NCBI GenBank assembly: GCA_017554605.1
Contig: JAFZIA010000086.1
Coordinates: forward strand, 1-52,152
Length of the DNA: 52,152 nucleotides
Direction: 5' to 3'
Origin: Bacteroidaceae bacterium
GTDB taxonomy: Bacteria; Bacteroidota; Bacteroidia; Bacteroidales; Bacteroidaceae
A program made the position numbers and the translations under genes. Of the stretch, positions 1 to 8,600 are shown in pieces; positions within the stretch are counted from its first letter, which is position 1, and each line of letters begins with the position of its first letter. Below the pieces are notes generated by a model. The model was given only the letters and a program-made list of their open reading frames with translations. It ran no database searches and was not told where the DNA came from.

Positions 1-110
1 CTACTACCTTGTAACTGGAAGGCACTACCCGCTAATAGCAGGTAATAGCTGCTACTACCAACAATTAGCCGCCACTAACGGGTACTACCTGCTAGTAGCG
101 GCTAATTGCT
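1..110. repeat. Array of 10-bp palindromic repeats
   Basis: From 21 to 110 the sequence divides into nine consecutive 10-base units with the pattern GSTANTASCN. The A in column 4, T in column 6 and C in column 9 are the same in all nine units, and T-A in columns 6-7 is kept in eight. The consensus is its own reverse complement, so the array reads alike on both strands. Bases 1-9 look like one more unit out of phase, and the array may continue beyond the window edge. No gene overlaps it. The function is unknown; a protein-binding array or an intergenic repeat family are both possible. Confidence 0.7.
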
Positions 111-192
111 ATCTATATGTACTTGGTCGGATGCTTACATTTTTTGCTTATTAGATTTTTATCGGACACCAATAATTCTGAAATTACAAAAT

Positions 193-222
193 GAGGCCAA
201 ATCAAGAAAATGATTCGGCCTC
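193..222 (-). terminator. Terminator after the first large glycosidase
   Basis: An 11-bp inverted repeat with one mismatch (GAGGCCAAATC against GATTCGGCCTC) and an 8-base loop lies 25 bases beyond the stop codon of the minus-strand gene. Reading the minus strand, the stem is followed by a T-rich stretch, as expected of an intrinsic terminator. Confidence 0.7.
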
Positions 223-246
223 GTAATATATGGTATTTAATATGCT

Positions 247-3200
247 TTACTTGACAAATGTCTTATTGCCGTTTACAATGTAAATACCGCGTGCGGGTTT
301 CTCTACCTTGCGGCCGGTAAGGTCGAAGATAGCCTCGTCCACAACCACCTCGCTCTCAACCTCGCTGATACCAGTTGTACCGCTGAAGTCGAATGTGTAA
401 CCCACGCTGTTTGCAGGTCCGGTAGTCTCTGTTGTGGGCAGATAAGCCTTGTGGCTGCCGTTGGTAAAGTGGCCGTTAGCCTCGAACTCGCTTGTCTTGT
501 AAAGACCAACCTTGCCGCTGGAAATTCCAAGGATATATGCGTCGTTCGCTACAATGCTCTTGGCAAGTGTACCCTCGAAGAGGTTGTCTTCTATTGCTGT
601 TGCATCGTCAACTATTTCAAAGCAGAAAGGTCTTTTCTCTGTTATGTCTGCTGCATACAGAATAACACCTGTCTTTGCGGGAATTACACCGCCCTCAATT
701 GCAGTCAATGTAACAACGCTGTTCTCGTTGTCAACGCCGTCCTGTGCAATGTAGTATGCTGCAACGCCCTCGGGGATTTTTACTGCAACGGCTGCATAGA
801 ACGATGCGTACTTTGCTGCGCTTATATCAACGATGAGCATATTGGCCTCTACTGCTGTCCACGAGGTGTTTGACATTGTAACTTCGCCATTCTCGCTTCC
901 GATGTATGCTCCGTTGGCTACACCAATCATCACGGTGTTCTCGCCCTCGCCCTTCTTGAAGTGAACTGTGTTACCCTTGTGTCCTGCAGCCTCAAGACCT
1001 GCATTCTTGTTCAGGTACAAGCCCTGTGAGTATGAAAGCAGGCTGTTGTTCTCATCGAGAAGGAAGAGGGTAGATGGGCTGTAGACGAAGACGGTAGATG
1101 AGCTGTTGACGTCGCTTAGCGACAGGCCGTCGCTGCTTGCTCTCAATATCTTTCCTTCTGCATCTACGAAACCGTAGTACTTGTTGTTCTCAATCTCCTT
1201 CACGCTGTTGTCCACTCCGTCGAATACGTATACTGTTGAGCCGGGGAGGGTAATCTCAAGCGGTGTGTCGATGTCAATCTCTGTACCCTCTGCAAGGCCG
1301 CTCAAGTCGGCCTGGTCGTCAAATGCCTTAGAGAGTGTAACAGTTGTATTGATGTATGCAGGAATGTCGAGAGCCTCGCGCAGAGTGATTTTTATTGTCT
1401 GTGCGTCGTTTGCACCGTTGCGCAGTGTAAGTACAGCCTTCTGGCCGTTCCAAGCTGCCCAACCGTAAATCTCGGCCTTTGCACCTGTCCAGGGGTTGCC
1501 GCCTACCCAGTGAATGTCGGGAAGGACATCGGCATTCTCCTTCTGCCAAGCCATACATTTTGCAATCTCGCCCCAGAGAGCACCCTTCTCGCCGGCGGGG
1601 TTCTCGAGCTCGTTGGTCAATTTGTAGTCGTTGTAGAGCTCAACCATACCCGAACCGCAGGCAAATGCGCAACGCAACTCACGTACAACTGCGTGCCAGT
1701 CGCGGCTTGTGCTCTTGGGCTCGCTGAAGTCTGTGAAGATAAATCCGTGGGTCATCAGTGTGTTGATGGGGCAGAGGGGTGAGTTCTGTACATAGTTCTG
1801 ATAAACGAGACGGTCGCGGTAGGTAATCCAGTTCTCGCGGTCGTTGCGGTTGTTGCCAATCTCACCGTAGTCCTTCTCCTGACGCCAGATAGCATCGGTG
1901 AACTGGAACCAGAAGGGGCTTGCCCAAGTACCGACGGTGGTATTGAGGAAGGTGTCCTCCTTAATACCGCGTATGATGCGCTCTGCCGAGATGATAGCCT
2001 CGGCATTCTCGTCGCCGCTCTCGTTGTTGTCGGGTCCTACTGCCGAGAACTGTCCCGATATTCCGTCGAACTTGAAGAAACGGAAGTCGTAGCCATAGTT
2101 GTGGAGCAGGTTGGTTGTTGCTCTGACAAATACCTCATAATACAAGGGGTTAGACAACTGCATACCTCCGGTCTTTGTGCTTGTCCAGTAGTTGCGGCGA
2201 TAGCCTCCGCTGGTTCCGTAACCACCCACAGGTCCTAACCAGGCACCCTGGCCGGCACCCATCTGGCGACCTATCTTATCCATATTGGTGAATCCCTCGG
2301 GGAAACCATCGTGGAACTCCCACTCTCCGTACTTGTCCCAACCGTCGTCCCAGACGAATGCGTAAGGTGCTACTCCGTATTTGTCGAAGAGCTGCTCCTT
2401 CCACGCTTCAAGGATAGGCAGACAGTCGGCTTCGTCCATATTGTTTATATGCTCCTCACCGGGCTTTGCGTTGTTACGGTCGATGTTAATCTCGTACCAA
2501 CTGATGTATGCGGGAACAGCACGCCAGGGTACTGCACGCTCGCGCTCGCTGTAGGCAAGGAATGAACGGCGTGCCTGTCCGGGGGCAATTACACCCACTA
2601 CTGCGCTCACGTTCCACTTTTCATTGGTCTTCAGTGTGGTCTTTCTCTTCCAAAGACCCTGCATAGGAGTAGTAGCAGGAGAAATAAGGTGGAGGGTATA
2701 GTCTACCGTCAGTTTGAGAGAGATGTTTCCGGTAGAGTTGATGCTCTCTGCATTGTTTGCAAAATAACGGATAGTGTATGTTCCGGGAGCAAATACATTG
2801 AGCGTGTATTTGTTGTTCGAGTCGGAGTCGCCTGTCTCGCCCACGTGGTAGTCGTCTACCGATACGTTGCCTGTAGCATCAACAAGGTCTACGCCGGCTA
2901 CTGTGAGTTTGTTGCTTCCGCCTGTGTAGTCGAATATTACGGTCAGTGTTCCCTTTGCTGCAATTGTGATAGTCTGCTCAATTACGCGTGCGTTCTCATC
3001 GCTGCAACCAACCTCGTTTACGCGGTTGGGAACCAGCTCTGCTGCAATTGTCTTCCACGAGGTTGCTGTCCACTGCTGGCTCAGAGTCTCCTCCTCGTCT
3101 ATCGTACCCAGGCTGGGAAGTGTTTCTGTTGTCTCGGGTGCGCTGTAGGTGTGAATGATGTCACCGTTGGTTATACTGCCGTCGCTGTTTCTCTTGTCTA

Positions 3201-5508
3201 CAATGTAACGTACCTTGTATATACCGTCTGCGGGTATTTTTACGTTGTATACAGCAATGGGGCTTGTACCGGTAAAGTCGTTCTTGAAGTGGCTCGATAC
3301 AATATTGCCCTTAATGTCGAACAGTTGTACGCCCAATGTGTAGAGTCCGTGGCTACCGCCTGTGTAGTCGAACTTAATTTCGAGGTTACCGCCCTGCAAC
3401 AGGAATGTCTTGTCCATATACATTGCTGTTCCGTTTTTGGTTACACCTGTGGGGAGCTCGCCTGTCCAATTGCTGAATCCTGCCCAGTTCTGTGTCCAGT
3501 GCAATGTGGCATTGTTATTCTCGGCGTTGATTGCATCTATTGCAGTGAGGCTTGCAACAATCTGTCCTGCACCGTCGATACCGTTGTTCAGACGGTCTAT
3601 GATGTAGCGTACCTTGTAAGTACCTTCAGCCTGAACATATACCTTATATATATTGTTCCGGTCTGTGCCGCCTGTAAATCCAACGTGGTAGTCGTGTGAC
3701 AGTACATTGCCAGCAAGGTCGATGACCTCTACACCAAGAATGTTGAGTCCGTGGCTACCGCTTTGCCAGTCGAAATTGACGCTAAGCTCACCCGCTGCAA
3801 TAGAGTAGTACTTCTCCATAATCACAGCCTTAGGACCTGTTACGGTAACGCCCTCGGGCAATGTGCCTGTGAAGTCCTTGAACTCGGGCAACTGCCTCGA
3901 CCAAGTGCTTGTCTGGCTCTGCTCGGTTGTAATAGCATCTGCTGTACCGTATGCGTATGTGATGTTACCGCGCGATTGGATAGCCTCGGTCTTCTTTTCT
4001 GCAAAGTAACGTACCTTGTATGTTCCGGCAGGTGCGTAGATGGTGAATTTGTTGTTCGACTGTGCGTTGCCCGAGTATCCTGTGTGGTAGTCGTACGAAA
4101 TGACATTGCCTCTTGCGTCTACAAGGTCGGCACCGGCAAGGTTCAATCTTGTGTTTCCGCCACCGTCGGCACCCTGGTATGCGAATGTTATTTCAACCTT
4201 ACCCGATTGCTTGATGTCTACAACCAGTTCTTTGGTGCGTATCTGCTCCTTGGTGAAATTGAGTGAGAGGATACCCTGGGGTACGTCGCTTGTCTCCACC
4301 CAGTCTGCTGCTCTCCAGCTATCGGTCAGTCCCTCGGCATTCAATGTGGCTGTTGCAACAAGAATGGGCTCTACCTCGGGGGTGTAGTAGGGAGTCTCGG
4401 ACGATGCAAGATCGTACACGAGTGTGGGCTTTGACACCTTCTTTGAGTAGGCAATTGTTCCCTCGCTGCTCAATCCCTCGCCGTTGCCCTTTGACGATAC
4501 GAAGTAACGTACCATATATGCACCTACCGAGGGTATATTGATAGTGTAGGTGTTGTTGCTGTCACTTGTTCCTGTTGAACCGTAGTGATAGTCGTGCGCA
4601 ATTACCTCGCCGCTCATCGACAGGAGGTCTACTCCCAATATCTGCAGTTTGTTGTTACCTTTTGTGTAGTCGAAGGTTATTGTGTATGCGCCCGTCTCAC
4701 GGAATACAAGGTATCCGCGCGAAGCGTGTACTGTACCAGATGCGTAGTTGTTGCTGTTCTTGATGTCGGCAGGTATATCCTTATTCTCGTCGAGAATCCA
4801 GCCCCAAGACGATGCACCGTCCCAAGCCTTGTACACAAAGCTCTCCAGGTCGGTCGACTCGCCTGCTGTGTTTATACCTGTGGGTGTCTCGAGTCCTGCA
4901 AAAATCTTGTCGTTTGCAATAACCGCACCGCGTGTGTTGCCTACTACTGTGGGTGCCTTCTCGCCGTCAACATTGTCTACAGTATATATCATAGGGATAA
5001 TACTGTACATTTCAATGTCAGTGGTTGTCGTAATGTCAACCTCGGTACGCAGGTAGTGGCTGCCGTCGCGCAGCACTGCACGCCACTCTATGCATAGGCC
5101 GCTGTCGTGTGTGAACTGGGCTACCAACTGCTTGCCGTTGAATCTTCTCGATGCCTTTACTGCATCGGGGTTGCCTGTGAGTGTCTCGGTTTTTACCTCG
5201 CCAACAAGGGTGAACTCCGATGCAGGAATTACTGTTCCGTTGGCCAACTGAACGGTAAATAACTCCGTACCTGCCTGAAGGCCAAGCTCGCTACAACCGC
5301 CGAACATAAGTGTGCCGTTCTCCTTTACAAAGTTGGCAGCGAACAAACTGTTCGACAAAGTGTACACATTCTCTGTGTTGCTTACTGCTGCAACACCTGG
5401 CTGCTGCTCTTGTGGAAATATCACACTCTGCGCCATAGTGCAAAGGGGAGTACCCGACAACAACAGTGAAAAAGCAAGTGTTGCTACTGTCCTTAATTTG
5501 ATTTTCAT
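247..5508 (-). CDS. Giant secreted GH27/GH36-like glycosidase with five internal repeat modules
   Basis: This 1753-residue protein has a signal peptide (about residues 1-26, ending CTMA). An N-terminal beta-sandwich (to ~220) follows, then five tandem ~120-residue modules (~229-935), a catalytic barrel (~950-1340), a beta domain, an extra C-terminal region (~1440-1715), and a tail LTGRKVEKPARGIYIVNG typical of secreted Bacteroidales proteins. The barrel carries DDGWD (1054-1058), KFDGISGQ with candidate nucleophile D1148, and WRQEKDYG with candidate acid/base D1213. These are placed as in clan GH-D alpha-galactosidases, so an alpha-galactosidase-like activity is inferred, not shown. Four of the five modules carry DYHxGxxG; in the fourth this is replaced by SHFKNDFTG. 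The upstream gene is a paralogue (5603-10243) with a single module. I see no strong promoter in the 94-base gap, so the two may be cotranscribed. Confidence 0.8.
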   Translation of the reverse strand: MKIKLRTVATLAFSLLLSGTPLCTMAQSVIFPQEQQPGVAAVSNTENVYTLSNSLFAANFVKENGTLMFGGCSELGLQAGTELFTVQLANGTVIPASEFTLVGEVKTETLTGNPDAVKASRRFNGKQLVAQFTHDSGLCIEWRAVLRDGSHYLRTEVDITTTTDIEMYSIIPMIYTVDNVDGEKAPTVVGNTRGAVIANDKIFAGLETPTGINTAGESTDLESFVYKAWDGASSWGWILDENKDIPADIKNSNNYASGTVHASRGYLVFRETGAYTITFDYTKGNNKLQILGVDLLSMSGEVIAHDYHYGSTGTSDSNNTYTINIPSVGAYMVRYFVSSKGNGEGLSSEGTIAYSKKVSKPTLVYDLASSETPYYTPEVEPILVATATLNAEGLTDSWRAADWVETSDVPQGILSLNFTKEQIRTKELVVDIKQSGKVEITFAYQGADGGGNTRLNLAGADLVDARGNVISYDYHTGYSGNAQSNNKFTIYAPAGTYKVRYFAEKKTEAIQSRGNITYAYGTADAITTEQSQTSTWSRQLPEFKDFTGTLPEGVTVTGPKAVIMEKYYSIAAGELSVNFDWQSGSHGLNILGVEVIDLAGNVLSHDYHVGFTGGTDRNNIYKVYVQAEGTYKVRYIIDRLNNGIDGAGQIVASLTAIDAINAENNNATLHWTQNWAGFSNWTGELPTGVTKNGTAMYMDKTFLLQGGNLEIKFDYTGGSHGLYTLGVQLFDIKGNIVSSHFKNDFTGTSPIAVYNVKIPADGIYKVRYIVDKRNSDGSITNGDIIHTYSAPETTETLPSLGTIDEEETLSQQWTATSWKTIAAELVPNRVNEVGCSDENARVIEQTITIAAKGTLTVIFDYTGGSNKLTVAGVDLVDATGNVSVDDYHVGETGDSDSNNKYTLNVFAPGTYTIRYFANNAESINSTGNISLKLTVDYTLHLISPATTPMQGLWKRKTTLKTNEKWNVSAVVGVIAPGQARRSFLAYSERERAVPWRAVPAYISWYEINIDRNNAKPGEEHINNMDEADCLPILEAWKEQLFDKYGVAPYAFVWDDGWDKYGEWEFHDGFPEGFTNMDKIGRQMGAGQGAWLGPVGGYGTSGGYRRNYWTSTKTGGMQLSNPLYYEVFVRATTNLLHNYGYDFRFFKFDGISGQFSAVGPDNNESGDENAEAIISAERIIRGIKEDTFLNTTVGTWASPFWFQFTDAIWRQEKDYGEIGNNRNDRENWITYRDRLVYQNYVQNSPLCPINTLMTHGFIFTDFSEPKSTSRDWHAVVRELRCAFACGSGMVELYNDYKLTNELENPAGEKGALWGEIAKCMAWQKENADVLPDIHWVGGNPWTGAKAEIYGWAAWNGQKAVLTLRNGANDAQTIKITLREALDIPAYINTTVTLSKAFDDQADLSGLAEGTEIDIDTPLEITLPGSTVYVFDGVDNSVKEIENNKYYGFVDAEGKILRASSDGLSLSDVNSSSTVFVYSPSTLFLLDENNSLLSYSQGLYLNKNAGLEAAGHKGNTVHFKKGEGENTVMIGVANGAYIGSENGEVTMSNTSWTAVEANMLIVDISAAKYASFYAAVAVKIPEGVAAYYIAQDGVDNENSVVTLTAIEGGVIPAKTGVILYAADITEKRPFCFEIVDDATAIEDNLFEGTLAKSIVANDAYILGISSGKVGLYKTSEFEANGHFTNGSHKAYLPTTETTGPANSVGYTFDFSGTTGISEVESEVVVDEAIFDLTGRKVEKPARGIYIVNGNKTFVK
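2704..4824 (-). repeat. Five tandem ~120-residue modules inside the glycosidase
   Basis: Approximate module positions in the protein are 229-357, 397-520, 535-655, 668-790 and 811-935. Each has a Trp-containing lead-in, then a core such as FDYTGGSHGL, a segment like GVDLVDATGNV, the DYHxGxxG signature followed by NN, and an end like GTYKVRYF. The copies differ clearly at both protein and DNA level, so the duplication is not recent. The module is inserted between the N-terminal beta-sandwich and the catalytic barrel. I do not recognise it as a named family; a beta-sandwich carbohydrate-binding role is a guess. Confidence 0.75.
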
Positions 5509-5541
5509 AATGTTTATTTTGTGATAATGATATTACTCAAT

Positions 5542-5582
5542 TTAAGACTAATAAGACCGCGGTGCAGCCTTATTAGTCTTAA
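5542..5582 (-). terminator. Inverted repeat between the two glycosidase genes
   Basis: A perfect 14-bp inverted repeat (TTAAGACTAATAAG and its complement) with a 13-base loop lies just after the stop codon of the 5603-10243 gene and before the start of the next gene. It is probably a terminator or attenuator that separates expression of the two paralogues. The T tract on the minus strand is weak. Confidence 0.6.
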
Positions 5583-5602
5583 TATGGGGTTATGTATAGG
5601 GG

Positions 5603-8600
5603 TTACTTGATGTAAACTTTCTTGCCGTTCACAATATAGATACCCTTATCGGTAATTCTTTCAATCTTGCGACCTGTGAGGTCGTAGATTGTTGTCTCGT
5701 TACTTGCATTTACGTTTACAATACCGTCGCTCACTGCTACCTCAAGGATTACGTCGATAATCTGACCACCGTTAGCCTTGAAGTCGCCGAACTTGCCGTC
5801 GGCATCGCCCATAGGATCGATGTTGCACCAGTCCTGCTTTACGCGCATACGGTATGTGCCGGCATCTTCGGGAACGGTGAATGCGGGGATAGCGGGCTTG
5901 TTGCGGTTGTTGCCTGTAACTACTGTACCTGCGCTGTTCCAGCCGCTCTCGTCGCTGCTGCTGTTGTTGTTGTAGAAGCTGTATGCTACAAGGTCGCCTG
6001 TAGGAGCAAAGTCGCTTCCTTCCTCGATACCAGCAGTAAAGCCGTCTGCTGCATAGTCGATGTAAACATAGAAGTGTACCCAAGAGCCCGATGCGTCAAC
6101 GCTCATTGTAACCTCCTCGCCGGGAGCAGCCTTGAGCACTGCAACGGCAGTAGCGTCGGTGTAGTCGAGGCTCTGCTCGTCCGAGGTAAGTGTGTACGAC
6201 GATGCACCGTATGTACCGCTTGTGAGCTCAAAGCTTCTCACTGTACGGTCGTTACGTGTCTTTGAACCGTTGTTGTAGGGAGTGTAGTCTACGGGAACTT
6301 CGCCTACCTCGAATGTGAACTCACCCGAGAATGAATCGCCGTTGCTTGCACGTGTGATGAGTCCCTCGGGAATAACAAGTGTATATACACCCTCCTCAAC
6401 AATTGTGTTGGCAAGTGTAATGGTAAGCACCTTGTCGTTTGCCACGTAGTTGCTTATGCCGCTTGCTACACTGTTATCCTTCTTCAGCTTCATAGCTGTC
6501 ATAGAGTAGGGGTCGAACTCGCCTGCCACTGCGCTGTTGAATGTGAGGATAATCTCGCTCAACGACTCAACGATGCTTGCGGGCTCTGTGCTCACTACCT
6601 CAAGAGGGTCGGGGGTTATAACCTTAAAGTTATGTTCGCCTTTGTATGCTGCACCGTCAGACTCGCGTGTGATGAGACCCTCGGGAATAACGAGTGTGTA
6701 CTCGCCGGGGGTATTCACCTTCTGCGAAAGGGTAACCGTGAGTGTAGCACCGTTTGAGGTGTAGTTTGATATGCCACATACAACGCTGTTGCCTTGCTTG
6801 AATTTCATTGCTGTCATTGAGTAGGGGTCGAACTCACCAACAATGGCGCTGTTGAAAGTGATGGTGAGTGTCTCGAGCGCCTCTACACCCTTATTGGGGC
6901 TTACACTCACTACCTCGAAAGGGACTTGTGAGGGGTCGGCGTTGATACCGTCGAACGCAAATACCGAGCTTGCGGGGAGTGTCACTGTCAACTGCTGGTC
7001 AATGTCAATTGCAACACCCTCTGTCAGGCCTGCAAGAGCGTCCTGTACCTTGAACGACTTGTTGAGGATAATGGCGCCCTTGATGTTCGCGGGAATCTCA
7101 AGAGCCTGGCGCAATGTGAATGTGTAGCTCTTCTCTGTGTTGTTTCCGTTACGGATAGCAAGTGTAGCCTTTGCACCGTTCCACGATGCCCAGCCGTAAA
7201 CCTCGTGTGTGCTTCCTGTCCAGGGGTTGCCGCCTACCCAGTGTGCGTCGGGCAATACGTCGGCATTCTTCTTCTGCCAAGCGATGCACTCAGCAAGGTC
7301 TTCCCAAAGTTTACCATTGTTTATGCTGTTCAATAGAGAATAGTCGGCATATAGCTCTACCATACCCGAGCCGCATACGAAAGCGCAACGAAGTTCACGA
7401 AGAACAGCGTTGTAGTCCATTGTCTTCGATACAGCACCAAATTTTGTAAGAATAAATCCGTGAGTCATCAAAGTGTTGATGGGACAGATGGGCGAGTTGC
7501 TTACATAGTTCTGGAAAACGAGGCGGTCGCGGTAGGTAATCCACTTCTCGCGGTCGATAGAGTTGTTGCCGGCTTCGCCGTAGTCACCCTCCTGACGCCA
7601 AGTAGCATCTGATATTTGATACCAGAATGGAGAAGCCCAAGTTCCTACAGTTGTGTTGAAGAAGATATCCTCGCGCATATGCTCACGAACATACTGCTCA
7701 AGACGGATGATACCCTCGGCATTCTCGTTTCCGGTGTCACCTGCGTCGGGGCCTGTAGCCGAGAACTGTGCCGATATACCGTCGAACTTGAAGAAGAGAT
7801 AGTTGTCGGTCTCTGCGTTAAAGCCAGGTACACCGTCTTGTTGGCACACAAGATTGTTTGCAGCAGCAAGGAATGCCTCATAGTATGCGGGGTTGGAGAG
7901 TTGCATACCACCTTTGCCGTTCCAGTATGCACGACGGTAGTTGCCGCTTTGTCCATAACCTCCTACCGGTCCTAACCAAGCACCAATGCCTGCGCCCATC
8001 TCCCTGGCTGCTGCTGCCATATCACGCATCTCGTTGGGGAAGCCTTTATGGAATGTCCAGGGACCATAGTTGTCCCAACCGTCATCGATCACAAAGGCAA
8101 CAATACCCTCGCCATACTTGTCAAAATAGTTCTTCTTCCACTGGTCCATTACGTTGAGCACCTGATTCGCGGTGAAGTTTGTATGCTCCTGACCGGGAGC
8201 CGCGTTATTGCGGTCGATGTTCAACTCGTACCAGCTGTTATAATGTGGGAATACTCTCCAGGGCACTGCACGCTCACGCTCGCTGTAAGCAAGGAACGAA
8301 CGGCGCTTCTGTGTATCGCGGATATTTGTCTCGGCCTGCTTGCCGTCCTGTGCAATAAGGCCTACAACAGCACTAACCTTCCAGGTGTCGCCTGCTGCAA
8401 GAGTGGTGTTGCGGCTCCAACGGCCCTGGATACCTACGATTGCGGTGTTTACTACAACACCCTCCTTAGCTTCGTAGATGTTCACTGTCACGTTGCTTGT
8501 CGCGTCAATCGACTCGCTCAGGTCCTCGACAAAGATACGGAGTGTGAATGTATCGTCGTAGGGAGCGGTGAATGTGAATGTGTTGTCTGAGTGCTGGCCG

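Noticed and set aside
21-110. CRISPR array at the left edge
   Set aside because: Units are 10 bases with no spacers between them, so the structure is not a CRISPR array.
2689-3699. 336-codon open frame on the plus strand opposite the first glycosidase
   Set aside because: It lies wholly antisense to the repeat modules, is Cys/Val-rich with no domain, and reflects the codon bias of the real gene.
247-5508. Assignment of the giant glycosidases to T9SS secretion
   Set aside because: The C-terminal GIYIVNGKK tail occurs in Bacteroidales with and without type IX secretion, so the export route cannot be fixed from it.
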